Shown: positions 1 through 8,368, counted from the first letter of the stretch. The stretch: DNA of 25,078 bases from Deltaproteobacteria bacterium RBG_13_61_14 (GCA_001797815.1 MGQK01000045.1:1-25078); one strand, 5' to 3'. A program made the numbers and translations. Notes: generated by a model not told the origin, from the sequence alone.

Positions 1-35
1 ATTTTGATAATATTCAAAACAAAACTGGTCGAAAG

Positions 36-1562
36 ATGGAATATATTTATACCCAAGAAAGCGCCCGGATCCTGGTGGTGGATGACGAGAAGGTGATCCG
101 GGACATCCTCGCCGATTTCCTCACCTCCGAAGGCTTTGTGGTGGTGACGGTGGAGAACGCGGAACAGGCCATGGCCGAGCTGACGGATAAGCATTACGAC
201 CTGATGATCACCGACCTGAAGATGCCGGCCATGGGCGGGCTGGAACTGCTGGAGGCGGTGCAGGAACAAAAGCTGCCGGTGGCCACGGTGATCATGACCG
301 GCTTTGCCACGGTGGAGACCGCGATCCAGGCGATGAAGCAGGGCGCGTATGACTACATCCTGAAGCCGTTCAAGGTGGACGAGGTGGTGCAGATCATCCG
401 CCGGGGCCTGGAAAAACAACGTCTGCAGCGGGAAAACGTGCAGCTCCGGGAGGTGATGAACCTCTATAAGGTGAGCGAGACCATGTCATCCTCGCTGAGC
501 CTGGACCGGATTCTGCAGATCTTGATCGAGACCATCCAGGCTGAGTTTAATGCCGATGCCGTGGGCCTGATCCTGGAACAGCCCTCGGAAGACGAGAACC
601 AAGCAAGCCATTACCTTTCCTATGGCATGAGCCGGGAATCGAAGGATGATGACTTCACCGGGGTGATCAACGAAGAGACCCTGCTGAACTCTTTCCATGA
701 ATCACCCTTTTTAATCGTGCACGGCGCCAAGGTCCGCCGCTATTTCCGCCGGCTGCCGGAGCATCGGAGTATCTCTTCGTTCCTGTCTGCCGCGCTGAAA
801 GCCAGGGACGAGATTATCGGCGCGGTCAACGTCTTTTCCTTCCGGCGCAACTTCAAGTTCAGCGAAGGCCAGGCCAAGGCGCTCATCATCCTGGCCAGCC
901 GGGCCGCCCAAAGCATCGAGAACGCCCGGCTCTATGAGAACCTCCAGCGCACTTTCCGGGAAACCATCGAGGGCCTGGTTTCCACCCTGGAAGCCAAGGA
1001 CAAGTATACCTCCGGTCATTCCCGGCGGGTCACCGAGTATGCCCTGCTCATCGGGCGGGGATTGAAATTCACCGAGCGGGAACTGGAGCGCCTGGACCGG
1101 GCCGGCCTGCTCCACGATATCGGCAAGATCGGCATCCGGCTGGAGGCGCTCAACAAGCCGGATAAGATCTCGCTGGCCGAGCATGAGATGTTCAAGGACC
1201 ACACCGTGGTGGGCAAGCAAATCCTGGAGAGCGTCCACTTCCTGCGCGAGATCGTGCCCCTGGTCTATTACCACCACGAGTGGTGGGACGGTTCCGGTTA
1301 CCCGGAGGGCATCAAGAGCGAGCACATCCCGCTCGGCGCCCGGATCTTGGCGGTGGCCGACTCCTACGATGCCATGACCTCGGACCGTCCCTATCGCAAA
1401 GCCATGCCCCAGTCGCGGGCCATCCAGGAGTTGCGTCGCTGCGCCGGCACCCAGTTCGACCCGCAGGTGGTGGAGGTGTTCATCCGGGAGTTGGAGATAA
1501 ACCGCGAGGAAGTGGAAAAGATCACTTCGGACTGGATGGGCATGGCCTACCGTAACCCCTGA
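36..1562 (+). CDS. Response regulator with GAF and HD-GYP domains (c-di-GMP phosphodiesterase)
   Basis: The 508-aa protein has three domains. The receiver domain (about 10-125) keeps acidic residues D16/D17, phospho-acceptor D60, T88 and K110. A GAF-like sensor (about 150-310) follows. The C-terminal HD-GYP domain (about 320-490) has H360-D361, a later HHE and the G421-Y422-P423 signature. HD-GYP proteins of this layout hydrolyse c-di-GMP, and phosphorylation by a partner histidine kinase would gate activity. No kinase gene is visible next to it, so it is an orphan here. The start is the first ATG; the preceding leader (1-35) is AT-rich with only a weak purine stretch as ribosome site. Domain assignment is firm; the signal it senses is unknown. 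Confidence 0.93.
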   Translation: MEYIYTQESARILVVDDEKVIRDILADFLTSEGFVVVTVENAEQAMAELTDKHYDLMITDLKMPAMGGLELLEAVQEQKLPVATVIMTGFATVETAIQAMKQGAYDYILKPFKVDEVVQIIRRGLEKQRLQRENVQLREVMNLYKVSETMSSSLSLDRILQILIETIQAEFNADAVGLILEQPSEDENQASHYLSYGMSRESKDDDFTGVINEETLLNSFHESPFLIVHGAKVRRYFRRLPEHRSISSFLSAALKARDEIIGAVNVFSFRRNFKFSEGQAKALIILASRAAQSIENARLYENLQRTFRETIEGLVSTLEAKDKYTSGHSRRVTEYALLIGRGLKFTERELERLDRAGLLHDIGKIGIRLEALNKPDKISLAEHEMFKDHTVVGKQILESVHFLREIVPLVYYHHEWWDGSGYPEGIKSEHIPLGARILAVADSYDAMTSDRPYRKAMPQSRAIQELRRCAGTQFDPQVVEVFIRELEINREEVEKITSDWMGMAYRNP

Positions 1563-1705
1563 GCAGTGGGTCTTCCGGAACGAGATTTCCGCTTCTTGCC
1601 ATCGTGCCTTCAGGTATTTTCCCGCGCCTGGCTGGGCAGGGGAGCATGCGGCCTCGGAGGGGGGATTTACGCACGCGCAATTCCCGAGCGGCCGTGGCAA
1701 AACCG

Positions 1706-1731
1706 CCCTCCGCCTTTGCGCGGGCGGAGGG
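1706..1731. terminator. Bidirectional intrinsic terminator between convergent genes
   Basis: A perfect 9-bp stem (ccctccgcc / ggcggaggg) encloses an 8-nt loop and is flanked by an A-run on the left and TTT on the right. It lies between the stop of the HD-GYP gene and the stop of the convergent nuclease gene, so it can end transcription from both sides. Confidence 0.75.
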
Positions 1732-1756
1732 TTTCAATACCGGATGAGCCTATCAG

Positions 1757-3160
1757 CTAAGCCAACTCCACCGGCTCGCCTTGGTGGAGGATCTCGACCC
1801 GCGCAAAGCCGTCTTGCTCCAGGACTTTTTTAAGGTTGGCTTGCGCCTCGGGCTCGCCGTGGACCAGGAAAATCCCTTTCAAGCGTTTGCGCTCGAGCCG
1901 CCGAAGGTAGGTGAGCATCTCCTCGTAGTCGGCGTGGGCGCTGAAGGCGTTCAGTATTTTCACCCGCGCGCGCAGGGGGTAGGTCTCGCCGAAAATCTTC
2001 ACCTGCTTCTCGCGGTCGGCCAGGCGCCGGCCCAAGGTGTTCTGCGCCATGAAACCCACGATGAGGATGGTGTCGCGGTGGTCCGGCACCGAGCGGACCA
2101 GGTGGTGGAGGATGCGGCCGGCCTCGCACATGCCGCTGGCCGAGATGACCACGTGCGGCAGCCGAAGCTCGTTCAGCTTCTTGGACTCCGCCAAATCGGT
2201 GACCAGGCTGAGCCGGGAAAACCCAAAGGGGTTCTGGGCATGGTCGGCAAAGGCGCGGCGGGTCTCGCCGTCGTAACACTCGGGATGGGCGCGGAAGATG
2301 GCAGTGGCGTTCACCGCCATGGGGCTGTCCACGTAGATCGGAATGTCCGGGATCCGCTCCTGGTCGTGGAGCAGGTGCAGGAAGTAGATCAGCTCTTGCG
2401 TGCGCTCGACCGCAAAGGCGGGGATCACCACCCGGCCGCCTTTCTTGGCAGTGGAGACGATCACCTCGGCCAGCTCGTCCATGGTCTGGCCCAGGGGGTC
2501 ATGGAGCCGGTTGCCATAGGTGCTTTCGCAGATCAGGTAATCCACCGGCGGCAGCACCTGCGGGTCGCGTAAAATCGGGAGCCCGGGCCGGCCCAGGTCG
2601 CCGGTGAAACCGATCCTCAACCCCTGGCCCTCCACCACCACCAGGGCCGAACCCAGGATATGGCCGGCATCAAGGAAGCTCGCCCGAATCCCGTCCGCCA
2701 CGGAAAAGGACCGTCCATAACCGGTAGTCAGGCAATGCTCAAGGGTATGGACCACGTCTTCTTCGGTGTAGAGCGGTTCGACCTCCACCGCGCTCCGGTC
2801 CTTGCCCCGCTTGCGCCGGTGGTTGACATACTCCGCGTCCTTGGCCTGGATGTGGGCCGAGTCGAGCAGGATCAGCGAGGCCAGGTCCCGCGTCGCCGGC
2901 GTGCAATGGATGGCGCCGTCGAAACCCGCCTTGACCAGGCTGGGCAGGTTGCCGCAGTGGTCGAAGTGGGCGTGGCTCAAGATCACGGCCTTCACCGCGG
3001 CCACGGCAAAGGGCAGGCTCAGGTTGCGCTTGCGCGCCTCCGCCCGCCTGCCCTGGAACATGCCGCATTCGAGCAGGACCTGACAGCCATCGAGATCAAG
3101 GAGATGCTTGGAGCCGGTTACTTCTTCCGCGGCCCCATGAGCGCAAATCGAAACCCGCAT
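1757..3160 (-). CDS. Metallo-beta-lactamase / beta-CASP RNA-processing nuclease
   Basis: The 467-aa protein belongs to the beta-CASP branch of the metallo-beta-lactamase fold (CPSF73/Ysh1-like, COG1236 type). The zinc-binding signature HAHFDH is at 63-68. A second metal-ligand region (DAGHILGSA, H167) and TGDLG (D188) follow, and the C-terminal motifs SAHADYEEM and FLVHGE complete the active site. Family members cut or trim RNA as endo- or 5' exonucleases; the natural substrate here cannot be read from sequence. No KH domain is present, unlike archaeal CPSF-like proteins. The start ATG has a strong upstream GGAGGGG at 9-nt spacing. It is monocistronic and convergent with the HD-GYP gene. Confidence 0.92.
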   Translation of the reverse strand: MRVSICAHGAAEEVTGSKHLLDLDGCQVLLECGMFQGRRAEARKRNLSLPFAVAAVKAVILSHAHFDHCGNLPSLVKAGFDGAIHCTPATRDLASLILLDSAHIQAKDAEYVNHRRKRGKDRSAVEVEPLYTEEDVVHTLEHCLTTGYGRSFSVADGIRASFLDAGHILGSALVVVEGQGLRIGFTGDLGRPGLPILRDPQVLPPVDYLICESTYGNRLHDPLGQTMDELAEVIVSTAKKGGRVVIPAFAVERTQELIYFLHLLHDQERIPDIPIYVDSPMAVNATAIFRAHPECYDGETRRAFADHAQNPFGFSRLSLVTDLAESKKLNELRLPHVVISASGMCEAGRILHHLVRSVPDHRDTILIVGFMAQNTLGRRLADREKQVKIFGETYPLRARVKILNAFSAHADYEEMLTYLRRLERKRLKGIFLVHGEPEAQANLKKVLEQDGFARVEILHQGEPVELA

Positions 3161-3279
3161 TTAATTTTTCCCCTCCAGCAAAAACCATTGCGCGCTTGGC
3201 CGGATTTGTCAAGCCCAAATACCATCCCCAACCGCACCCGCTTTTCATGCAAAAAGTGCGCAGCGGACAGTGTGCGGTC

Positions 3280-3326
3280 ATTTTGGATTTTAAATTTCGG
3301 ATTGGGGATTTCGGATTGGGGATTGG
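3280..3326 (+). repeat. Degenerate GATTTTGGATT-type short-word repeat, copy 1
   Basis: Near-tandem units such as ttttggatttt, cggattggggattt and cggattggggatt. The same word family, on the other strand, occurs inside the WaaP-like gene (15332-15364) and around 17847-17990. Confidence 0.7.
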
Positions 3327-3416
3327 CTGGCGACTCGCCGGCCTGACCAACGGGAAGGCCATATTTCAACCGGCGGCAGCCGGAAAACTGCAACATTTCT
3401 ACATATAATAGGGAAG

Positions 3417-3443
3417 GATGAAGAGTGAAGGGTGAAGGCTGAA
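3417..3443 (+). repeat. GTGAAGG-type heptamer-like tandem repeat
   Basis: Four imperfect units (gatgaa, gagtgaa, gggtgaa, ggctgaa) in a row with no spacer. Confidence 0.6.
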
Positions 3444-3643
3444 ATAAAACAATTCTTCCAGATGCTAACCCGGCAATTTATCAAGGCTTTTTTACCTATC
3501 CCCTTAGTTCCTCTGCTTCGCGGCTTGCGGCTCAACTTGGACAAAAAATCGCGCTTTATCTCCAAAGTTTCCACTTCTGTCCAGCCCTGCTTGACACTTT
3601 CTTCCTTTTCTTCCAATTACTCAATCTTTCTCCTTAGTTGCCC

Positions 3644-3675
3644 TTACGACATACGAAATACGACATACGACATAC
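3644..3675 (+). repeat. ATACGACATACGA-type tandem repeat, copy 1
   Basis: About four units of the word (c/a)atacga(c/a). A second block of the same family is at 5903-5930, near the other REPIN-like copy. Confidence 0.65.
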
Positions 3676-3726
3676 CCTCTTCAAACGTCCCCCCATTCTG
3701 CGCGGCAACCACCCCAGGCTGAAGCC

Positions 3727-3790
3727 GGTTGGCCGTTGACGGTTGGCGGTTGGCGGAAAGAAACCTTGACACCCTGACACCTTGACACCT
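3727..3790 (+). repeat. Two adjacent short-word repeat blocks
   Basis: 3727-3756 repeats variants of gttggcg (ggccgttgac, ggttggcggt, tggcgg). 3764-3790 repeats tgacaccct/tgacacctt three times. The word ggttggcggaaag occurs at both 3748-3760 and about 3798-3810. Confidence 0.65.
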
Positions 3791-3816
3791 CTGGATGGTT
3801 GGCGGAAAGCAAGAAG

Positions 3817-3899
3817 GTAGCCGCGACCGTTCGGCTGTCTTCGACCCTGAGGCTCAGACCGAAGGGAGCTCTCGGCCGAAGCCGCGCTTCGGTAGCGGG
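3817..3899 (+). repeat. REPIN-like 83-bp dispersed repeat, copy 1
   Basis: This 83-bp block matches the reverse complement of 5811-5893 with a single mismatch. Its core (3821-3898) starts with ccgcgaccg and ends with cggtagcgg, so it has 9-bp terminal inverted repeats with one mismatch (perfect in copy 2). It contains an internal hairpin, ccgaagc-cgc-gcttcgg, and the palindrome ctgaggctcag. Size and hairpins match REPINs moved by RAYT transposases. Confidence 0.85.
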
Positions 3900-3913
3900 C
3901 AGTGTTATACAAT

Positions 3914-3944
3914 AATGTAAAGTATTAAGTAAAGCTCTGACCCC
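3914..3944 (+). repeat. AATGTAAA...CTGACCCC motif, copy 1
   Basis: The block reads aatgtaaag ... taaagctctgacccc and is related to the reverse complement of 5773-5798. It sits 14 nt from the REPIN-like copy. Its end abuts the point where the transposase remnant becomes open (in-frame stop at 3938-3940). The ctgacccc core recurs at 4365-4372 after the remnant. Confidence 0.65.
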
Positions 3945-3991
3945 ATTCCTGCCGGGAAAGCCCCATTTTTTGGAAAGACTTTCGGGGAGAG

Positions 3992-4360
3992 GTGATTTTA
4001 GGCTCACGTGAAACCGTAAAGAAGATGATCATGGCGCATCGGCTCTCCGGTCAGGTAGAGACAGTGCCTGATTTTCGCCGAACCCTGAGGGGGGAGATTG
4101 ATCTGGACCGTGAAGTAGTTAAGGTGGCCGCGGCTTTTGGCGTGGCACCAGGGGAGCTTAAACACCGACGCCGCAACTTCCCGGCGCGGTCGGCTTTATT
4201 CTACCACCTCGTGGAGCACTGCGGTTTCACGATCACTCAGACCGCTCTCGCCATGGGCGTTCAAATTTCCTCCGCCTCCATGGCCGTGCGCCGAGGCAAA
4301 GAACTCATCCAAAAGAGCCGATCCATCCAAAAAATCGTGGAGCAGTTAAACTTTATTTGA
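3992..4360 (+). CDS. C-terminal remnant of a REP-associated tyrosine transposase (RAYT)
   Basis: The 122-aa product resembles only the C-terminal part of RAYT (Y1/HUH, IS200-like) transposases. The N-terminal ILGSRETV segment matches the LGS-x-x-x-V linker that follows the Y1 domain, and the rest is a DnaA-C/HTH-like region (ARSALFYHLVEH, TITQTALAMG, SSASMAVRRG). The frame stays open upstream to 3941 and encodes linker-like residues (KDFRGEV) before a stop at 3938, so the catalytic HUH and Tyr motifs are missing. GTG at 3992 has a purine-rich GGGGAGAG just upstream. CTGACCCC motifs lie on both sides. It is probably a decayed element rather than an active enzyme; a retained DNA-binding role cannot be excluded. 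Confidence 0.65.
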   Translation: MILGSRETVKKMIMAHRLSGQVETVPDFRRTLRGEIDLDREVVKVAAAFGVAPGELKHRRRNFPARSALFYHLVEHCGFTITQTALAMGVQISSASMAVRRGKELIQKSRSIQKIVEQLNFI

Positions 4361-4423
4361 AGGCCTGACCCCTTTGACACTGGAAATTTCCAAGGCGATA
4401 GTTTGGCAAATCTCCCCCCCCTT

Positions 4424-4466
4424 TTTGGAAATATGAAGAAAGAACTTCCAAATCCTCAATTTTTTT
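4424..4466 (+). terminator. Weak hairpin plus T-tract
   Basis: tttggaa (4424-4430) pairs with ttccaaa (4446-4452) across a 15-nt loop. A run of seven T (4460-4466) follows 7 nt later. The stem is AT-rich and the T-run is offset, so function as a terminator is doubtful. A perfect 12-bp palindrome, tggaaatttcca, lies just upstream at 4381-4392. Confidence 0.3.
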
Positions 4467-4476
4467 AAGGGAATCG

Positions 4477-5634
4477 TCAATCGCCCCGGAGATATTCCGC
4501 GACCGCACGGAATACCGCAAGGCACTCATCGTCGTTCATTGCCATATCAGCGCTGGTTTTCACGATGATGAGGTCCTCTTTGGGATAGACGTAGAGGTAC
4601 TGGCCGAAGATGCCCACCGCCATGAACTCGCCGTCCGAATCCTCCGGGATCCACCACTGGTACTGGTATCCCCAGCTATTCTCGGTCCGTCCCGGCTGTA
4701 AGTGTGGGCTGTCGGGCACGATCGATTCCAAGACCCAGCTTTCCGCGACAATCTGCTCCCCGTTCCAGTTCCCCCCGTTCATGTAGAGCCGCCCGAACTT
4801 CGCGTAGTCTTTCGCCGTCGCGTTCAGGCAGCAGAAGACCAACTCCACCCCCTCGCAGTCCACGTTCCAGAAGGCGTCCGACTCCATGCCCAAGGGATGC
4901 CATATCTTCTCCTCCAAGTATTCGGCCACCGGCCGACCCTTGGTCCGGCGGAGGAGCATTCCCAGCGCCTGGGTGTCAACCGAGGCGTAGTGGAACCGCT
5001 CGCCCGAGGGCTCCTTGGACTTGCGGTTTGCCATGTACTTATCCATCGGCCGGTCGAGAAATACCAGCCGGCCGGCCATCACCCAGAGGTCGCAAAAGGG
5101 GTTGTAGTAGTTCTCGCTGAACTTGACGCCCGAGGACATCTGGAGGACGTGCTTGATCGGCACCCCGTCATAGCCGGAACCTTTCAGCTCGGGCACATAC
5201 CTGGTAATCGGGTCGTCCACGCTCTCGATGTAGCCTTCCTCGATGGCGATCCCGACCAGGGCCGAGACAAAGGACTTGGCCATTGAAAACGAGGTGAGCC
5301 GCGAGCTTTCGTCCGCGCCCTGGAAATAACGCTCATACACTATCTCGTCGTTTTTCACCACCAGGAAGCTGGTGGTGGCGGTGCGCTTGAAGAACCGCTC
5401 GAGCTCATAGGTCCGTCCCTTGAATTCATAGCTCAGCTCGAGTTCACCCGGATTCTCTTCGAACCTAAAGGGCGTGTCCGAGGCGGTGATCGTCGCCACC
5501 TCGGTCACCCGGTCGGCCTCGCGGAAAAGTTTAACGAACCCGTAAGGAACGCGCCCCCCGCAAGCATTGAGGTTTAAAAGAATGAAAACCCCAATGAGCG
5601 CCACTGTAATTAATCGGATAAACCGGTTATTCAT
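4477..5634 (-). CDS. Serine hydrolase lipoprotein, beta-lactamase (class C) / PBP-like family
   Basis: The ATG at 5634 gives 385 aa and has a GGGAGGAG ribosome site 4 nt upstream; a longer frame reaching 5757 lacks one. The N-terminus is a lipoprotein signal: hydrophobic stretch 8-22, lipobox L-N-A-C with C25. The body is the COG1680 serine beta-lactamase-like fold, with SMAK (S117-x-x-K120) as nucleophile/base and YAS (Y216-x-S218) as second motif. Family members include class C beta-lactamases, D-aminopeptidases and esterases, so the substrate is not predictable; resistance should not be assumed. It would act in the periplasm or on the outer membrane. It lies within the segment bracketed by inverted REPIN-like repeats. 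Confidence 0.88.
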   Translation of the reverse strand: MNNRFIRLITVALIGVFILLNLNACGGRVPYGFVKLFREADRVTEVATITASDTPFRFEENPGELELSYEFKGRTYELERFFKRTATTSFLVVKNDEIVYERYFQGADESSRLTSFSMAKSFVSALVGIAIEEGYIESVDDPITRYVPELKGSGYDGVPIKHVLQMSSGVKFSENYYNPFCDLWVMAGRLVFLDRPMDKYMANRKSKEPSGERFHYASVDTQALGMLLRRTKGRPVAEYLEEKIWHPLGMESDAFWNVDCEGVELVFCCLNATAKDYAKFGRLYMNGGNWNGEQIVAESWVLESIVPDSPHLQPGRTENSWGYQYQWWIPEDSDGEFMAVGIFGQYLYVYPKEDLIIVKTSADMAMNDDECLAVFRAVAEYLRGD

Positions 5635-5772
5635 TAGACTCCTCCCGGAAAAAAATAGAGCGACCGACAGAACCACATATAACACGGTTGTCAGCGCCCG
5701 TCTAGGCCATACCACACCCATTGCCGGAGACGGATTTAAGGGGCAGCTCGCTGACAATATGGATTGTGGATT

Positions 5773-5798
5773 GGGGTCAGGTCTTTACATTTTACATT
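5773..5798 (-). repeat. AATGTAAA...CTGACCCC motif, copy 2
   Basis: Read on the - strand it is aatgtaaaatgtaaag then acctgacccc, the counterpart of 3914-3944. It is 12 nt from REPIN-like copy 2, in the same order and relative orientation as at copy 1. Confidence 0.65.
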
Positions 5799-5810
5799 GG
5801 GCTTTTCATT

Positions 5811-5893
5811 CCCGCGACCGAAGCGCGGCTTCGGCCGAGAGCTCCCTTCGGTCTGAGCCTCAGGGTCGAAGACAGCCGAACGGTCGCGGCTAC
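5811..5893 (-). repeat. REPIN-like 83-bp dispersed repeat, copy 2 (inverted)
   Basis: Inverted copy of 3817-3899 with one mismatch. Its core 5812-5889 carries perfect 9-bp terminal inverted repeats (ccgcgaccg / cggtcgcgg). With copy 1 it brackets the transposase remnant and the serine hydrolase gene. Confidence 0.85.
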
Positions 5894-5902
5894 TCTCCTC
5901 CC

Positions 5903-5930
5903 GATATACGAAATACGGAATACGAAATAC
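5903..5930 (+). repeat. ATACGAAATACGGA-type tandem repeat, copy 2
   Basis: Imperfect units gatatacgaa, atacgg, aatacgaaatac, of the same word family as 3644-3675. The remainder of the 5635-6029 gap holds the REPIN-like copy, its companion motif and a candidate promoter. Confidence 0.6.
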
Positions 5931-5991
5931 ACTTTCCGTTGACGTTCACGGGGCAAGAGCGTGGGTCGCGGCCCGGCCGCGGTTTGGCTGA

Positions 5992-6020
5992 TTGACTTTG
6001 CCCCGGGCTTGCTTTACCAT
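5992..6020 (+). promoter_or_regulatory. Candidate sigma70-type promoter for the large membrane protein
   Basis: ttgact (5992-5997), a 17-nt spacer and taccat (6015-6020). The ATG at 6030 lies 9 nt beyond the -10 box, so the leader would be only a few bases long. Confidence 0.4.
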
Positions 6021-6029
6021 GCGAAACTG

Positions 6030-8348
6030 ATGAAGCGGGACGCCCTTGGCTGGCTCGGTCCGGCGCTGGCCGCGGGGATTTTACTCGGCGCCGGCCTGGT
6101 CTTTTCCCAGACCTGGAATCCGCCGCTCGCCCTCCGCATCGCCCTCGGATTCCTTTCCCTCTTCCTCCTCCCCGGCTGGCTCCTCCATCAACTCCTCATC
6201 CCCAACTCCCGCTTCCTTTGGCTGGAGCGGATTCCCTTGGCGCTTCCGGAAAGCCTCGGCGTCTTCGCCTTCCCCGCCCTGCTCGCGTTCTACCTCGAAC
6301 TCTCCCTGGCCTGGGTGCTTAGCATCTTCGCCGTCATCCTCTTTATCCTCCTCCTCGCCGTGACCCTGCGCGCGCTCGAGCGCAAAAAAGAAACCACCGC
6401 CGAACTCGCTCGCCCGCCTCTTGCGCCAACCGCCTTAGTCAGCGTGCTCTTACTGGTCCTGGGTCTCTCCGTGCTCGCCTATTTCCTCCAGGCCTTCCGC
6501 GGCCTCGCCCTGGACTGGGACTATTTCAATTACATCTCCCAGGTGCGCAAGCTCGTTGACAACTTCGCGGCCTCGAACGCCCACTTCGCCTACCGGGACG
6601 CGCCGGCCGATCCGATCCACAGCTACAACCTCTGGGCCCTGCTCTGGGCCTTGATCGCCGGCTTTGGCCGGGTGGACCCGATCGTGCTTTATCTGAACGC
6701 GGCTTTCCTGACCGAGCCGCTGGCGGCGCTGGCTTTCTTCACCCTGGCCCGCCGCATCCTCGAACCCTCCGCGGCCCTGGCCGCCTTTTTCCTCTTTCTC
6801 GCTTACCACGTCATCTACGGCGGGCTGACCTTTCTGGGCGCGACCACCTTCTTCCCGGAAGACAGCATGTGGCTCCTGGCTTATCCCGGCCTGCTCGCCC
6901 TGCTCTTGGACTACCTGGAAAATTCCGGCAAAGGCGCGGCGATCACGCTCGCGCTGGCCGTGCTCGGCGTATCCATTGTCCACGTGCTCTGGGGCCTGGG
7001 CTTCTACCTCAGCGCCGGGTGTTTGATCCTGGGCTATGCCCTGAGCCGGGGCGATCTGGCTTCGAGCCTACGGTCTTTTTTCAAAAGCGGACCGGTCCGG
7101 CAGCTGCTGCTGTTGGCCACCCTGTTCGGGCTGCCGGTGGTCCTGGCCGTGGTCTTTTCCGTCCGCTTGGTCAGCGAAGAAGACCCCAACTGGTTCCTGC
7201 CCCTGATCTCGTTTTTGCCGATGGACCCCCTGTGGCTTTACCTCGTCCTTTTTCTCGGGCTGCCCTTGCTTCTCTTCCTGGTCTGGGTCAAGCCCTTTGA
7301 GTCCGGACGCGGGACCTGGCCGGCCCGCACCGCCGGCGAGCCGCCGCTCATCCGCCGCGGCCTAGCGCTCATCCTTTTGGCCGTGCTCGTCTCGCTGCCC
7401 TATATCTTGCTCCGCTACCAGGCCATCCAGATGACCCAGTGGCAGACGTTCGGCCGTAACCCCTACCGGGCCTTCCTCACCGGCACCCTCTTCTTCCTCA
7501 ACCCCTTCCGCTTCACCTGGTCCGACCCCAACCTGACCTCTTACCCTCTCTACCTCCTCGGCCTTTTCGCCCTGCCTCTCCTGTGGCGAAAGACCAGGAG
7601 CTGGCCCCTGCTCCTGGTTCTCACCGCCATCCCGGCAGTTATCGCCATCACCTGGGATGCGCCGCTGAGCACGCTGTTCGCCCGCTTTTTCAGCCTGGGC
7701 TATCTCCGCCGCCTGCTTCGGATTATCGGCATCCTCGCCTTCCTTCCCGCCGGGTTCCTCATCGCCCGGACCTGGGAGCGCCTCGCCTCTCTGGACAAGC
7801 GCGCCTGGCTCTTTTTGCCCGGCGCCTTCTCGCTCGCGGCGCTGCTCTGCCTGGCCGCCATCCCCTGGCCGGCCAAGCCCATCTACTACAACCACCTCTT
7901 CTCCAAGATGGTCACTTTGCTCCGCTCCGCGCCCCGCGACTCGCTGCTCTACGACGACACCCCTTTCCGCTTCTTGCAGGAGCGCCGCCTGGTCCAGCCG
8001 GGCGAGGTGGTCTTCTCGGATGTGTTCACCAGCTTTCGGCTCACCGCCTACCTCAACGCCTACGTGGCGGTGCAGCAAAAGCCGGGGGTGGGCGTCCCGG
8101 ACCAGGACCAGCGCCGGTTGGATGAAATCGAGTTTTTCCTGCCCACGACTTCACTGGAGCGCATCCGCCAATTGCTCGACCGCTATCACGCCGGCCTGGT
8201 CATCATCAACCGCAACCCTTCTTACCAGATCTATAATTACTCCTGCGGCCATCCCGAGACCATCGGCAAGCTCAAGCAAGATCCGGAGCATTTTACCCTG
8301 CTCCTGGACCAGGACGACTGGGCGATTTTCCGCTACTACTCTCTTTAG
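6030..8348 (+). CDS. Large multi-pass membrane protein, GT-C glycosyltransferase-like
   Basis: From the ATG at 6030 the protein has 772 aa. At least ten hydrophobic, Leu/Phe/Ala-rich segments fill residues 8-615, followed by a soluble C-terminal domain of roughly 150 aa. An acidic W-D-x-F loop motif (DWDYFNYISQ) after the first helices is typical of polyprenol-sugar-using GT-C enzymes. The family could not be named from sequence alone. The ATG at 5961 would add 23 residues of non-membrane sequence and is not favoured. No Shine-Dalgarno is seen at 6030. It heads the + strand envelope block, which fits a role in surface glycan assembly; that role is inferred from context. Confidence 0.75.
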   Translation: MKRDALGWLGPALAAGILLGAGLVFSQTWNPPLALRIALGFLSLFLLPGWLLHQLLIPNSRFLWLERIPLALPESLGVFAFPALLAFYLELSLAWVLSIFAVILFILLLAVTLRALERKKETTAELARPPLAPTALVSVLLLVLGLSVLAYFLQAFRGLALDWDYFNYISQVRKLVDNFAASNAHFAYRDAPADPIHSYNLWALLWALIAGFGRVDPIVLYLNAAFLTEPLAALAFFTLARRILEPSAALAAFFLFLAYHVIYGGLTFLGATTFFPEDSMWLLAYPGLLALLLDYLENSGKGAAITLALAVLGVSIVHVLWGLGFYLSAGCLILGYALSRGDLASSLRSFFKSGPVRQLLLLATLFGLPVVLAVVFSVRLVSEEDPNWFLPLISFLPMDPLWLYLVLFLGLPLLLFLVWVKPFESGRGTWPARTAGEPPLIRRGLALILLAVLVSLPYILLRYQAIQMTQWQTFGRNPYRAFLTGTLFFLNPFRFTWSDPNLTSYPLYLLGLFALPLLWRKTRSWPLLLVLTAIPAVIAITWDAPLSTLFARFFSLGYLRRLLRIIGILAFLPAGFLIARTWERLASLDKRAWLFLPGAFSLAALLCLAAIPWPAKPIYYNHLFSKMVTLLRSAPRDSLLYDDTPFRFLQERRLVQPGEVVFSDVFTSFRLTAYLNAYVAVQQKPGVGVPDQDQRRLDEIEFFLPTTSLERIRQLLDRYHAGLVIINRNPSYQIYNYSCGHPETIGKLKQDPEHFTLLLDQDDWAIFRYYSL

Positions 8349-8368
8349 CCGGGAACCTTTCTTGAGCT

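Larger units (their letters stand above)
3161..3991. other. 831-bp gene-free, repeat-rich intergenic region
   Basis: No ORF here looks coding. The stretch is packed with several different short-word repeats (listed separately), one copy of an 83-bp REPIN-like element and a CTGACCCC-type motif that leads into the transposase remnant. Base composition changes from segment to segment, which suggests accretion of mobile or slipped-strand sequence. Confidence 0.7.

Noticed and set aside
711-1700. 329-aa - strand frame opposite the HD-GYP gene
   Set aside because: Antisense shadow of a well-recognised gene; composition follows from high GC3.
3640-3790. CRISPR-like array
   Set aside because: Units are short and contiguous with no spacers of constant length, and no cas genes are present.
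4477-5634. Antibiotic-resistance beta-lactamase
   Set aside because: SxxK and YxS alone define the broad COG1680 fold; most lipoprotein members are not resistance enzymes.
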